Of a stretch of DNA of 64,000 nt, positions 51,386 through 61,512 are shown in pieces. A model generated the notes under the pieces. It worked only from the letters and a program-made list of their open reading frames with translations. It was not told the DNA's origin and made no database searches. Every line of letters starts with the position of its first letter. Positions within the stretch are counted from its first letter, which is position 1. Both the position numbers and the translations under genes were made by a program. Source of the DNA: Thiobacillus sp. (lineage in GTDB: Bacteria; Pseudomonadota; Gammaproteobacteria; Burkholderiales; Thiobacillaceae); contig JANJXT010000051.1 of assembly GCA_024708885.1 (NCBI GenBank), positions 18,057 to 82,056 of the forward strand. Direction: 5' to 3'.

Positions 51386-52132
51386 ATGCTGCCCAAAATG
51401 AAGAAGGCACTTCTCGTCTTGACCGGTGCGCTGACCCTGGTTGCGTCGGGCGCCGCGTTCGCCACCTTGAGCACCGAGGCATTGACCAGACTGAAGGCAT
51501 CCGGGCTGGGCGAGGAGATCATTCGTGTCATGATCGAGAGCGGCTACGACAATGTCGACAGGGTGCTGAAACTCAAGGAGGCGGGGTTTGCCGACGAGAC
51601 GATAGCGACGGTGATCCGAAGCGATCTCAAGACCGGTGGCGAACCAGGGCGGCCGACACCCCAAGCCCCGCAAGCGAACGCGCCCAAGCCCGCGCAACAG
51701 GCGCAGCCCGTGCAGCGGGAAGCAGCACCGGTCGCCGAGGCGCCTGTGCTGATGCGCACCCACGCGAAGGTGAAGATCGAGCAGTATGTGGGGCTCGGGG
51801 AACCGGTTGTGCAGAACAGTCAGGACATTCCGGCCGCGACGGTTTCCTTGCTTGAGGGGCGGCGCCTGAAGATCGAGTGGGCGCAGGACGACTCCAACCT
51901 GTCGCCGGGCAGACTGATCTGGCGCAAGCCGTTCACCAGCCCCTTCTACTGGGACCTGAGCAAGGGTGATCTGCTGCACCGCGTGACCTCAGGGGACAAT
52001 TCCTTCACCCTGCGTACCGGGCACCGGCATGCGGGCAGCCCCGCAACGACCAAGAGCCAGCACTGGCTCGTGCATCTGACGCCAGACAGCCCGGAACTGG
52101 CGCCGCGACTCCGGCAACTGCTGGCGGAATAA
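51386..52132 (+). CDS. Exported protein of unknown function
   Basis: 248 residues: signal peptide (~1-26), a helical N-terminal domain (ALTRLKASGLGEEIIRVMIESGYDNVDRVLKLKEAGFADETI, like short-helix SHOCT-type repeats but not assigned), a Pro/Gln/Ala linker (~85-120) and a beta-rich C-terminal half (KIEQYVGLGEPVVQNSQ, GRLIWRKPFTSPFYWDLSKGD). No family recognised. A single gene between dacC-like and the convergent sucrose operon. Confidence 0.75.
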   Translation: MLPKMKKALLVLTGALTLVASGAAFATLSTEALTRLKASGLGEEIIRVMIESGYDNVDRVLKLKEAGFADETIATVIRSDLKTGGEPGRPTPQAPQANAPKPAQQAQPVQREAAPVAEAPVLMRTHAKVKIEQYVGLGEPVVQNSQDIPAATVSLLEGRRLKIEWAQDDSNLSPGRLIWRKPFTSPFYWDLSKGDLLHRVTSGDNSFTLRTGHRHAGSPATTKSQHWLVHLTPDSPELAPRLRQLLAE

Positions 52133-52268
52133 AGCGGGGCCGGATGGCCGTCGGCTATCGCGTCGGCCGCACGACGTTGTGTCGCTCCACGGAGTGCGAA
52201 CGCGGCAGATCGTCCGCATTGCAGCGGGTCGTCCAGCGCTACCGTCGCGCTGCGACGGGCGTGCCGCC

Positions 52269-54647
52269 TCACATTGCGCTTGCCAGCGGGCGCATCTGGA
52301 GGTGGTAGAACATCATGAGGTAGCGGTTGGTTTCCTCGCGCTCCAGGTTGCTGACGAATTTCCAGAAGCTGTAAATGCGTGAAAGCGTCATCATCCGCTC
52401 GGCGTAACGGCGCCAGGTGTAATGCGCATCGACCCGGGCCAAGGCGCCGTGCGACAGGCGTTCCCAGATTTCCGGATCCGCGGTGGAGCGTTCGAAAAAA
52501 TCGGCGATGGCGTCGGTTGCGGCCGCGCCATCGTTGGGGTCGATGTGGAATCCCGAAATGCCGTGCTGGATGATTTCCAGCGGGCCGCCATGGTGCGTGG
52601 CAAACACCGGCAGGCCCGAGGTCATGGCCTCGATCAGGGTGAGACCAAAGGCTTCGAACAAGGCGGGCTGTACGAAGACGCCGCGGAAATCGGCCACGGT
52701 GCGGTAGAGCTCTCCCGCCAGGCCCTTGTCCAGGCGCGTGCCGAGCCAGCGCATCTGGTCGTCGAGACCATGTTGATCCATCAATGCGTGCAGGTGCTGG
52801 ATCTGCTCGCGTTCTTCGGCATCGGCAGACGCCGCGGGGTCGGTGTGGCCGCCGATCACCAGCAGGTTGGCGTGCTTGCGCAGCCGCGCGCACGCGCCAA
52901 ACCAGTCGACAAGTCCCGCCAGGTTCTTGATGCGGTCCAGACGCGCCATCGTGAAGATCAGCGGCTTGGCGGGATCGACGAAATGGCCGCGCCAGGGCAC
53001 GCCGGGCTCCGCACCAAACAGCAGGCGCTCGATCTCGCCTTGCAAGGACCGCAGGCGGCGGCTTTGGTCCCGATGCGAAAAATAGATGTTGGCGTCGGCA
53101 CCGGGCGAGACAATATTGAACTTGGGGTCGAACGGGTCGATGCCTTGCACCACGCGATACAGGCCCGGCAGCGTGAAAGCGCGGTAGCTCTCGTATTGGC
53201 CGATGGTCTTTTTCGTGCCGGCGATTTCCTGATAGGTGCTGGTGATGATGAAATCGGCGCTGTTCATCGCGATCAGGTCGGCGGTGTACTGGCAGGCGAA
53301 GTGATAGGTCGGATCGTTGTCCAGCCAGTAGAGGGCGGAGTGCAGGTATTTGGTCTGTTCAAGTGCGTGCGCGATGTTGCACTGGGTGACGCCGAGCCGC
53401 TGCGAGAGCAGCGAGGCGACCAGATTGCCATCCGAGTAATTGCCGATGATGAGATCCGGGCGGCCGCCGAAACGGGCCAGCGCCTCGCGCTCGACGTCGG
53501 AGGCAAAGGTTTCGAGGTAGGGCCAGATTTCGAAACGCGAAATCCAGTGACGCACGATCTCCCCCTGGGTCTGGCGAAAAGGTACGCGCAGGATCGCGGC
53601 GTTGTCGCAGCCGTGGATTTTCTCCAGCGGCTGGTTGCAGGTCGTGCCTTCGGCTTCGGGGATCAGGCGGGTGACGACCAGGATGCGTGGTTCGACGTCG
53701 ACGCCCTGAACGGCGAGACGGGCACGCATTTCCTGCTCCAGCGCGCGCACCTGGTCGAGAATGTAGACCACCTGGCCGCCGGTATCGGGACGCCCCAGCA
53801 CATTGTCCTGCGCGAACCAGCCGTGGGGCGACAGAATGAGCAGGCGTGAGATCATCGGAATGCGTGACAGGAATTCCGCCAGTGCCTGCGGGCCGGGCGC
53901 TTCCAGGATGTCGGTGAGCAGGCTCATGGTGTCGGCGACGCGGCCCGCCGTATTGCCCCAGCCGGGGGCGAAACCGAGCCGTCCCAGCGGCTCGGCAAGC
54001 GCGCTCCAGGGCGTTTCCTCGTCCTGTTTTTCCAGCATGGCCTGAGCTTGGCGCAGCGCCGAGCGCAGCGTGGCGACATCGCGGATGTGCTCGAGCAGCA
54101 TCAGTTGCTGCCCTTCCATCGCATGCAGATGCAGGAAGCTGAACAGCTTCGCATGCCATTCGGCGGACTTCTGGAACATGGCGCTGGAGAGCTGGCGGTT
54201 GAGGAACAGCACGCCCTGGCCGATCGATCGGATTTCCTTGAGACGGGGGAACTCGCGATTGAAGGGTGCGAAATCCACTTCGAGTACAGGTTTTGCACCG
54301 CTGTCCGGTCTGACCAGCAATTCCTTGAAGTGCAGGAATTCGGCGACGAGGATCGATTCCGGGATCGCGTTTTCGAGGTGAATACGCAAATAGTGCCAGG
54401 CGCCCGCACCTTCCCGCAGGGCGAAATAGGCCCAAGGCGGCTGCAGCACGGCTTCCTGCAACAGCGTCACGCCGTGTTCCAGCGGTGACCCGGCAAGTTC
54501 ATCGACCGCTGTGGTGCGCAGTTCCTCGAAGATGCCGTTCAAGTCGGTTTGCAGCATGAGCGGACGTTGTGTGGCAAAACAGCGGCGCAGGAAGGCTTGC
54601 AGCGTATCCCGATGTGCAGCCGCCCAGGTCTGGAGTGTCTCGATCAT
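52269..54647 (-). CDS. Sucrose synthase
   Basis: 792 residues, the usual length. Reversibly cleaves sucrose with NDP to NDP-glucose and fructose. N-terminal sucrose-synthase regulatory region (~1-270), GT-B catalytic part with [36 protein letters not shown] and the nucleotide-sugar E-x7-E site [16 protein letters not shown]. Third gene of the leftward sucrose operon, coupled to the synthase/phosphatase gene by ATGA. Confidence 0.94.
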   Translation of the reverse strand: MIETLQTWAAAHRDTLQAFLRRCFATQRPLMLQTDLNGIFEELRTTAVDELAGSPLEHGVTLLQEAVLQPPWAYFALREGAGAWHYLRIHLENAIPESILVAEFLHFKELLVRPDSGAKPVLEVDFAPFNREFPRLKEIRSIGQGVLFLNRQLSSAMFQKSAEWHAKLFSFLHLHAMEGQQLMLLEHIRDVATLRSALRQAQAMLEKQDEETPWSALAEPLGRLGFAPGWGNTAGRVADTMSLLTDILEAPGPQALAEFLSRIPMISRLLILSPHGWFAQDNVLGRPDTGGQVVYILDQVRALEQEMRARLAVQGVDVEPRILVVTRLIPEAEGTTCNQPLEKIHGCDNAAILRVPFRQTQGEIVRHWISRFEIWPYLETFASDVEREALARFGGRPDLIIGNYSDGNLVASLLSQRLGVTQCNIAHALEQTKYLHSALYWLDNDPTYHFACQYTADLIAMNSADFIITSTYQEIAGTKKTIGQYESYRAFTLPGLYRVVQGIDPFDPKFNIVSPGADANIYFSHRDQSRRLRSLQGEIERLLFGAEPGVPWRGHFVDPAKPLIFTMARLDRIKNLAGLVDWFGACARLRKHANLLVIGGHTDPAASADAEEREQIQHLHALMDQHGLDDQMRWLGTRLDKGLAGELYRTVADFRGVFVQPALFEAFGLTLIEAMTSGLPVFATHHGGPLEIIQHGISGFHIDPNDGAAATDAIADFFERSTADPEIWERLSHGALARVDAHYTWRRYAERMMTLSRIYSFWKFVSNLEREETNRYLMMFYHLQMRPLASAM

Positions 54648-56821
54648 GCGTGCTCCAGGAGAGCAGGCTTGGACTGCGCGCGAGATGCCGCCAGGAAGTC
54701 GTAATGCCGCATGCCTTCGAGGATACCGCTGGCGTGCGAAGACGTCGAGAAATAGACCTGTTCCTGACCACGCAGGCGCTCCAGTTCCGGGCTGTGGTTG
54801 GATACGACCACGCCGAGCGTGTCGCCGAGCAGCATTTCTTCGTCATTGCCCGAATCGCCCGCAACCAGAAAAGCCCGCAACGGCAAGCCCCACTTGTACG
54901 CGAGATAACGCACGGCGTGTCCTTTGGAGGCACGCACCGGGAGCACGTCGAGGTAGGCATCATGCGAATAGATGAGCCTTGCGTGCAGACCGTGGCTGCG
55001 CAGGATGGCATGGAGCGTGCGCAAGGGAGGCATGGTCTGCGGGTCGACGTTGTAGCTCAGTTTGAATTCGCGCTGGTTCTCGGCCGCCTGCAGCGTCAGC
55101 CCGGGTATTTCTTCGAGTGCGGGCGCCAGCGCGTCGCGACGCCAGAGGTGGCGGATATGATTGCTCCATCCGACGTCCGGGCGGAGGTCGTGCCCATAAT
55201 GGATTTCACTGCCCACGGCAGTGATCAGAACCGCGGGCATGGGTACGCGCCAGTGTTTGAGGATCGCGACAGCGCTATCCAGCGTGCGCCCGGTGGCGAT
55301 GCCAAAGCCCAGTTCGTGGCTGCCTTGGCGAAGCGTCTCGAGGAGCTGGGCCAGGCCGCCTCGGTCGCCGATCAGGGTGTTGTCGATATCGCTGATCAGC
55401 ATGCGCTGGACGAACGGCAGCGGGTTCGAGGCGGGGCGCGGCATGGCGGTGGTATGACGCCTGAATTGTTCGCGTCGCAAGCGTGCGATCACCCTCAGAT
55501 ATTTTTCGACGTGCGCGTCCCAGCTGTAATTCCGGGTGACGCCGACGAGTCCCCGGCGGGCGTAGCGTGCCCAGTCGTGGGGGTTGGAAAGCACCGCCTC
55601 CAAGGCATCGGCGATGGCTGCCGGATCGAGCGGGTCAACCAGAAGTCCGTTCTGGCAGTTGGCGACGATGTCACGCGGGCCGCCATCCGCGGTTGCGATG
55701 ACCGGCAGTCCGCTGGCGGCGGCTTCGATCAATGTCAGTCCGAAAGGCTCGGTCAGGGCGGCGTTGACGAACACGCCACGGCGTTGTGCAGCCAGTCGGT
55801 ACAGCTGCGGAATGTCTTCGGGTTCATGCTGTTTGGGAAGGGCGACCCGCCCCCACAGGTCGTGTCGATCCACCTCCAGCAGCAATCCGGTGAGTACCTT
55901 CGCCTGATCCTCGTCGAGGGCGCGGATGTTCTCACGCTGGCCGGCGATGATGGCCAGATTGGCCCGCTCGCGCAGCTGCGGCGACTGGCCGAATGCGGTG
56001 ATCAGGCCTTGCAGATTCTTGCGCTCTTCGGGGCGGCAGATGGCGAGAATCAGTGGTTTGCTCGGTGTCTCGAGAAAGCGGTCGATCATCGCCTTGACGT
56101 GCGGTTCGATGGGTGCCTTGCCCGGCGGTGTGAAGCGTGAAGTATCGGTACCGGGTGGAATCACGACGATGCGCTCGGGCTGCTGGTTTTCGTACAAACC
56201 ATATTGCGTCTCGCTTTCCTGCGGGGTGCTGGCGATCACCCGGCTCGCATGGGCGAGCACGTCTTCTTCGGCCGCAATGCGCCGGCTGAAATTGAACTGG
56301 CGTTCCAGCGCCTGGGCGCTGCGACCATGCGCGAGCAGGCGCTGACGTTTGCAGCGGCCGAGCGAGTGGCCGGTGTGAACGAGCGGGATGCCCAGCAGTT
56401 GCGAAAGCTGTGTGCCGACATAGCCGGCGTCGGCGTAATGGCTGTGGATCACGTCCGGCAGGCGGCCCTGCTGGCGCAGATGGTTCACCGTGCGATCCAC
56501 CAGTTGGTCGAGGTGGTTCCACAAGGCCTCCTTGCGCAGGTAACGGCGCGGCCCGAATGGCAGGCGCACGATGCGGATCCTGTCGGGGTGGGCGGCATCC
56601 AGAGCCTCGAACGCTTGCGCATAATCGGGTGCAAGCTGTGGATCATCGATGAGACGGGTGAGCAAATCGACGCGGCCCACTGCGGGATTGCGCCCCAGTG
56701 CACGCGCCAGTTCCGCCACGTACAGGCTCTGCCCGCCGGTGTCGGCGTCGCGCCCGAGTTCCAGGCCATGGCCACGGATCAGACCATGCACGCTCAGCAT
56801 CAGGATGTACAGAGGACTCAT
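54644..56821 (-). CDS. Sucrose-phosphate synthase fused to sucrose-phosphatase
   Basis: 725 residues. GT-B part (~1-460) with [30 protein letters not shown] and [16 protein letters not shown] makes sucrose-6-phosphate from UDP-glucose and fructose-6-phosphate; the HAD phosphatase (~470-720), nucleophile Asp478 and Asp480 in [11 protein letters not shown], then removes phosphate. Both domains look intact. Overlaps both neighbours by 4 bp. Confidence 0.93.
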   Translation of the reverse strand: MSPLYILMLSVHGLIRGHGLELGRDADTGGQSLYVAELARALGRNPAVGRVDLLTRLIDDPQLAPDYAQAFEALDAAHPDRIRIVRLPFGPRRYLRKEALWNHLDQLVDRTVNHLRQQGRLPDVIHSHYADAGYVGTQLSQLLGIPLVHTGHSLGRCKRQRLLAHGRSAQALERQFNFSRRIAAEEDVLAHASRVIASTPQESETQYGLYENQQPERIVVIPPGTDTSRFTPPGKAPIEPHVKAMIDRFLETPSKPLILAICRPEERKNLQGLITAFGQSPQLRERANLAIIAGQRENIRALDEDQAKVLTGLLLEVDRHDLWGRVALPKQHEPEDIPQLYRLAAQRRGVFVNAALTEPFGLTLIEAAASGLPVIATADGGPRDIVANCQNGLLVDPLDPAAIADALEAVLSNPHDWARYARRGLVGVTRNYSWDAHVEKYLRVIARLRREQFRRHTTAMPRPASNPLPFVQRMLISDIDNTLIGDRGGLAQLLETLRQGSHELGFGIATGRTLDSAVAILKHWRVPMPAVLITAVGSEIHYGHDLRPDVGWSNHIRHLWRRDALAPALEEIPGLTLQAAENQREFKLSYNVDPQTMPPLRTLHAILRSHGLHARLIYSHDAYLDVLPVRASKGHAVRYLAYKWGLPLRAFLVAGDSGNDEEMLLGDTLGVVVSNHSPELERLRGQEQVYFSTSSHASGILEGMRHYDFLAASRAQSKPALLEHA

Positions 56822-57828
56822 GTCAGGCGCTCCGCTGACAAATGCCAGGCTTCGATGAAGGGCTGGTAGAAATCCGCGCTTTCCGGGATGGCGCCGCGCA
56901 CGCGGCAGATCTGGCCAGCGAAGTGATGGGCGCGGTCCAGAATCTGGTCAATCGGCCAGCCTTGAGTCTGGCCGAGTAGAAACACCGCCGCGAAGGCGTC
57001 GCCGGCGCCTACGGTGTCGACCACTTCCGTGGCGGCGCCCGTGTCGGGTTGTGTGGCCCGGGTCCGAAAACGGGTGCCATCGGCACTCTGTAGCCAGGCG
57101 CCTGCCGCACCCTGGGTGACCAGCAGTTGATCGATGTCGAACGCATTGTTCAGACGGGCGGCGAGCTCGCGTGAATCATCGCTGCCCAATCCCATCATGC
57201 GCGCGACGCGATGTAATTCCTCCTCGTTCATCTTGGCGATGTGGGCCTTGCCCAGGGACCAGCGCAGCACATCCTTGCGTACCCACGGATCGCGCAGATT
57301 GATGTCGAGAAATCCGTTCGCACGCGTGGTCTGCAGCAACGCCCGCAAAGCCGGACGCGACGCTGCGCGCTGCGCCAGCGTCCCGAAGTAGACCCATTGC
57401 GGGCGGCTCATCAGGCCGACCAGCCTGGCCATGTCGGCGTGGATGAAATCCCAGGCCTGATCGGGGGTGATCTCGAAGCGGTGGCCACGGTCGGCGTCGA
57501 CAGCGATGCGAACCGTACCGGTAGGATGCAGACAGTCCTGCTGCACGCCCTGGATGGGCAAGCCCGTGGCCTGAATCGCGTTCAGCAGGCGGTACCCTGT
57601 CTCGTCTTTGCCAAGGCGGGTGACCAGCATGGGGCGCAATCCCGCCCCTCGCCCGAGTTGCAGCAAGTGATGCGCCACGTTGAGCGGCGCGCCGCCCGGA
57701 ACGTCCCCCTCTGGAAAGCAGTCCATCAGCACTTCGCCGAACAGCACAACGCTGGTGGCGGGGCTGGTCTCGGCGGCCGGCTCAACCGGGAGATTCGATA
57801 TTTTAGCAAACAATTGACGCAACAACAT
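56818..57828 (-). CDS. PfkB-family fructokinase
   Basis: 336 residues. GEVLMDCFPEGDVPGGAPLNVAHHL substrate site and DTVGAGDAFAAVF with the catalytic Asp. It phosphorylates fructose released by sucrose synthase, linking it back to fructose-6-phosphate. The ATG at 57828 gives ~28 residues before the usual start and touches a palindrome, so the true start may be further in (a GTG at 57747 is possible but has no ribosome-binding site). First gene of the sucrose operon. Confidence 0.88.
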   Translation of the reverse strand: MLLRQLFAKISNLPVEPAAETSPATSVVLFGEVLMDCFPEGDVPGGAPLNVAHHLLQLGRGAGLRPMLVTRLGKDETGYRLLNAIQATGLPIQGVQQDCLHPTGTVRIAVDADRGHRFEITPDQAWDFIHADMARLVGLMSRPQWVYFGTLAQRAASRPALRALLQTTRANGFLDINLRDPWVRKDVLRWSLGKAHIAKMNEEELHRVARMMGLGSDDSRELAARLNNAFDIDQLLVTQGAAGAWLQSADGTRFRTRATQPDTGAATEVVDTVGAGDAFAAVFLLGQTQGWPIDQILDRAHHFAGQICRVRGAIPESADFYQPFIEAWHLSAERLT

Positions 57829-57841
57829 TATTACATAATAA
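57828..57841. promoter_or_regulatory. AT-rich palindrome, possible MarR operator
   Basis: TTATTACATAATAA is a perfect 6+6 dyad around a CA centre in the divergent gap between the fructokinase and marR-like genes. AT-rich dyads of this size are typical MarR sites. Inference. Confidence 0.5.
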
Positions 57842-57924
57842 CATTACTCCTCACGTAAGAATGTCACCGCTACGATGTGCCGCTTTGTCGGACACTTCAC
57901 AATCTTCCCCTCCCCATTCTTCTC

Positions 57925-58395
57925 ATGACTTCCCCGCTTGTTCTCGAAACCTTGCAGAAATTCCGTCTGATCATCGGCGCCGTGCACCAGCATTCGCGCG
58001 TGCTGGAGGCGGCGTGCGGGATGAGCGGTACACAGGTGTGGATGCTTGCGGCCATCACGGACCAGCCGGAAATCGCGGTGTTGCAACTGGGGCCTTGTCC
58101 ATCCACGTCTCGACCGCCAGCAACCTGCTCGACAAGCTTGCGCGTGCCGGACTGGTCGAGCGTCTGCGGATCGAGAAGGACCGGCGCGTCGTGCGCCTGC
58201 GCCTGACGCAGAAGGGCGCAGACGTCATTGCGCGTGCGCCGCGGCCGCTGGCCGGCCTGATCGTCGACGCGCTGAAGCACCTGCCGCTGGATGCGCTGGC
58301 GACGCTCGATGCGGAACTGGCCAGGCTGATCCAGCAGATCCCATTTGCTGGATCAGAGTGCGGCGCGAGAGCTCTTGACCAATCTGGTACGTTGA
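57925..58395 (+). pseudogene. marR-like regulator, disrupted by two compensating frameshifts
   Basis: MTSPLVLETLQKFRLIIGAV... to LQLG is in the first frame; from about 58090 (a GGGG run where five G would keep frame) the winged-helix part SIHVSTASNLLDKLARAGLVERLRIEKDRRVVRLRLT is in another frame; near 58345 the frame returns for LDQSAARELLTNLVR and a TGA. Restored, it would be ~156 residues, normal for MarR. Either a recently decayed regulator of the divergent sucrose operon or two sequencing errors. Confidence 0.75.
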
Positions 58396-58458
58396 GTAGT
58401 TGCCAGAGCACGCTTGACGCCTGGACCGGCTGCCCTGCTCCGTCGCAACAGGTCGAAA

Positions 58459-58488
58459 CGACACGGGCCGCGAATGCGGCCCGTGTCG
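58459..58488 (-). terminator. Hairpin after the E2-E3 gene, probable terminator
   Basis: CGACACGGGCCGC-GAAT-GCGGCCCGTGTCG, a perfect 13-bp stem with a 4-base loop. Only a short T stretch follows on the minus strand, so efficiency is uncertain. Confidence 0.65.
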
Positions 58489-58507
58489 ATGGCGGTGCGG
58501 ATCGGCG

Positions 58508-61500
58508 TTACTTCTTCGCCGTGCGCCGCAGCCGATTCAACAGTCGCCGCGCCAGTTCGCCGAACAGCTCGGTCTGCGTCGGGTGCGGGAAGATGGCGCG
58601 GGCGACCTGCGTCAGCGTCATCTCGCCGGCGACCATCATCACGCCGGTGCCGATCAGGGTGTCGGTGTGGTCGGCGAGGAAGTGCACGCCGACGATGCGG
58701 CCGCTGGCCTTGTCGGCGACGAGCTTGATCATGCCCTCGGTCTCGCCGGTGATCATCGCCTTGGCGTCGATGCTCATCGGCATCTTGGCTTCCACCGCGT
58801 CGATGCCCTTGGCCTTCGCCTGTGCCGTGCTCAGGCCGACGAAGCCGGCCTGCGGGCGCGAGAAGGTGACCGCGCAGTCGCGGTCCTGGTCGTATTCGCC
58901 GCCGTGGCCGAGCAGGTTGGAGGCGGCGACGCGGCCCTGCGTGGCGGCGGTGTGGGCGAGCATGTAGCCGCCGATGACGTCCCCGACCGCAAAGACGTGC
59001 GGCACGCTGGTCTGGCAGCGGGCGTTGACCTTGATCGCCGCGCCGTCGAGTTCGACGCCGAGCTTGTCCAGGTTCAGCTTGCTGGTATCGGGACGCTTGC
59101 CGGTGGCCATCAGCACGACGTCGCAGTCGAACACCGACTCGACGCCCTCCTTGTTCCCACCGCCTTGATTGGAGTAGCGCAGCTTCATCGCGCCTGGCGT
59201 GCCGGAGACTTCATCGATCGAGGCCTGGGTGACGACGGTGATTTCCTTCTCCAGCGCGGCGATCAGCGTCTTGCCGATTTCCTCCTCGATCTCGCCGAGG
59301 ATGCGCTCGTGGCGCTCCAGCATCAGCACCTCGGTGCCGAAGTCGCGGAAGATCTGCGCCATCTCGACGCCGATCACGCCGCCACCGACGATGCCGAGCT
59401 TTTTCGGCGGCGTGGCGAGATTCCAGATGGTGTCGGAGGTGACCACGCCGCCACTCGCCAGGTTCTCGCGCGCGCCGGGGATCGGCGGCACGAAGGCGGG
59501 CGCACCGGTGGCGATGACCGCGGCGCCGAAGGTCAGCTGATACGGCTCGCCTTCCACCGGCGTGATCTTCAGCGTATGCGCGTCGACGAATTCGCCGTAG
59601 CCTTCGCGCACGTCGATCTTCATGCCGCGGTCGGCTTTCAGCGCCATGTCGCCGCGGCTGGTCTGCACCCAGCGACGATGCTTCTCGACCTGTTCCCAGT
59701 TCAATTTGGGCGTATTGGTACCGTCGACACCCATCTCGGCGTCGTGTGCGCGGTTGCGGATGTTGTCCGCCGCGGCGCGCCAGGCCTTGGACGGGATGCA
59801 GCCGCGCCACAGGCACTCGCCGCCGGGGAAGGGCTCGTTGTTGACCATCATGACCTTGACGCCGTGCTCGGCCAGATCGCGTGCGCAATCCTCGCCGCCG
59901 GGGCCGCCGCCAATGACGACGACCGGGAAATCCCAGTTGCCTTCCGGGATGGGTGAGACGGGCGCGGTGTGCGATGCGGGTGCGCCACCTGCCGCCTCAC
60001 CGGCAACCCAGCCTTCCGGCGCCTCGATGGTCTGCTTGAGCGTCGCGAGATACAGCGCAACGTCGGCGCCGTTCAGCACGCGATGGTCGCCGGTGATGGT
60101 GAACGGCGTGCCCTGCGGGCCGTTGGCGGCGATGGCGAGGATTGCGGCGATGCCGGGGGTGGGGATCGCGGTGAAGTGCGACACGCCGAGCATGCCCATG
60201 TTGGAAATGGTGAACGTCGGATTGGCGTATTCGGCCGGGGCGAGCTTCCTCACCCGCGCGCGCTCGACCAGTCCCGTCCAGTCGCCCTGCAACGCTTCCA
60301 GCGAGCGCTTCTCGATGCCGTGCAGGATGGGCACGACCAGGCCGCCGTCGTTCGACATCACCGCCACGCCGAAGTCGTGGTTGCTGCGTTCGACCAGCTT
60401 GTCGACCGGCTGGTAGGCCCAGTTCATGCGCGGGAATTTCGCCATTGCAACCGAGCAGGCCTTGGCGATCGCCACCGTCACCGACACCTTGCTCGCCTTG
60501 GCGGCGGCGGTCAGCTTCGTGGTGTCGATGTTCACCGTGACGTGGAAAGTCGGCAGCGTGAGCGAGGCGGTCATCGCATGGCTCACCGCCTTTTCCATCG
60601 AGGTCATCGCGCGGCCCTGGCCCGGCACGTCGACCTGCGGCAGCGCGTGGGCGACTTCGGCCATGCTCGGACGTGCGCGCGCCACGTCGGCGGCGACGAT
60701 CACCCCTGCGGGGCCGCTGCCGGCGAGCCCGGCGAGGTTCACGCCGAGCTGCGCCGCGACCTTGCGGGCGTAGGGCGAAGCAGGGCGGCCCGGCACACGC
60801 GCCATCGGCGGCACGTTGCCCGCCGCGCTGACCTGCGCCGGTGCAGCCTTGGGCACGGGAATCGTGGCCGGTCTATCGGCCGGATGCGGCGCGACCTTGT
60901 GCGTGTCCTTGACCTTGTGGTCGGCGGAAATCGTCACGCCGGTGTCGTTGGCCTTGGACGCGTCGTCGACGATGAAGCCCATCGGGTGGCCGACCTCGAC
61001 CACGCTGCCGACGTCGGCGATCGGACCCGAGAGGAAGCCTTCCTGGAACACCTCGACGTCCATGATGGCCTTGTCGGTCTCGACCGTGGCGACGATGTCG
61101 CCGCGGCGGATGGCGTCGCCCGGCTGCTTTTCCCAGGTGACGACCACACCTTCGGTCATGGTGTCGGAGAGCTGCGGCATCACGATCGGCGTGCCGGCGT
61201 GGTGCGGGATCATCTCCGTCTGCGCGTTTTCCGCCACCACCTCGTCGGCGGCGATCGCGACATCACCCGGCGTGTCGGTGATGTAGCCGAGCGCGGCGCC
61301 GACGGCAATGGTCGCGCCGACCTCGCCGAGCGGGCCGGCGAGATAGCCGGCCTTGAACACCTCGACGTCCATGATGGCCTTGTCGGTTTCCACCGTGGCG
61401 ACGATGTCGCCGCGCTCGACGCGGTCGCCCGGCTGCTTTTCCCAGGTGACGACCACACCCTCGGTCATGGTGTCCGAGAGCTGCGGCATGGTGATGGCGT

Positions 61501-61510
61501 AGTGGTTCAT
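58508..61510 (-). CDS. Fused dihydrolipoamide acetyltransferase (E2) - dihydrolipoamide dehydrogenase (E3)
   Basis: 1000 residues. Two lipoyl domains (~3-78 and ~106-181; lipoyl lysines Lys44 and Lys147 in VETDKAIMDVEV), a peripheral-subunit-binding domain (~240-280, SPYARKVAAQLGV), the E2 catalytic domain (~300-505; active-site His476 in GDHRVLNGAD, with Asn480 where Asp is usual), a Pro/Ala linker, then a full E3: FAD site VVVIGGGPGG (~535), redox pair Cys566/Cys571 in GGECLWRGCIPSK, NAD site GIVGGGVIGVE and His976/Glu981 in HPTQTE. Last gene of the E1 alpha - E1 beta - cassette - E2/E3 operon. Its ATG directly abuts a repeat arm and has no Shine-Dalgarno sequence. Confidence 0.93.
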   Translation of the reverse strand: MNHYAITMPQLSDTMTEGVVVTWEKQPGDRVERGDIVATVETDKAIMDVEVFKAGYLAGPLGEVGATIAVGAALGYITDTPGDVAIAADEVVAENAQTEMIPHHAGTPIVMPQLSDTMTEGVVVTWEKQPGDAIRRGDIVATVETDKAIMDVEVFQEGFLSGPIADVGSVVEVGHPMGFIVDDASKANDTGVTISADHKVKDTHKVAPHPADRPATIPVPKAAPAQVSAAGNVPPMARVPGRPASPYARKVAAQLGVNLAGLAGSGPAGVIVAADVARARPSMAEVAHALPQVDVPGQGRAMTSMEKAVSHAMTASLTLPTFHVTVNIDTTKLTAAAKASKVSVTVAIAKACSVAMAKFPRMNWAYQPVDKLVERSNHDFGVAVMSNDGGLVVPILHGIEKRSLEALQGDWTGLVERARVRKLAPAEYANPTFTISNMGMLGVSHFTAIPTPGIAAILAIAANGPQGTPFTITGDHRVLNGADVALYLATLKQTIEAPEGWVAGEAAGGAPASHTAPVSPIPEGNWDFPVVVIGGGPGGEDCARDLAEHGVKVMMVNNEPFPGGECLWRGCIPSKAWRAAADNIRNRAHDAEMGVDGTNTPKLNWEQVEKHRRWVQTSRGDMALKADRGMKIDVREGYGEFVDAHTLKITPVEGEPYQLTFGAAVIATGAPAFVPPIPGARENLASGGVVTSDTIWNLATPPKKLGIVGGGVIGVEMAQIFRDFGTEVLMLERHERILGEIEEEIGKTLIAALEKEITVVTQASIDEVSGTPGAMKLRYSNQGGGNKEGVESVFDCDVVLMATGKRPDTSKLNLDKLGVELDGAAIKVNARCQTSVPHVFAVGDVIGGYMLAHTAATQGRVAASNLLGHGGEYDQDRDCAVTFSRPQAGFVGLSTAQAKAKGIDAVEAKMPMSIDAKAMITGETEGMIKLVADKASGRIVGVHFLADHTDTLIGTGVMMVAGEMTLTQVARAIFPHPTQTELFGELARRLLNRLRRTAKK

Positions 61511-61512
61511 AG

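Noticed and set aside
57834..57844. Alternative ATG starts for fructokinase upstream of 57828
   Set aside because: ATGs at 57836 and 57844 are out of frame with the kinase.
58085..58350. Programmed frameshifting in the marR-like gene
   Set aside because: Two separate shifts would be needed and no slippery heptamer with a downstream structure is evident; decay or sequencing error is simpler.
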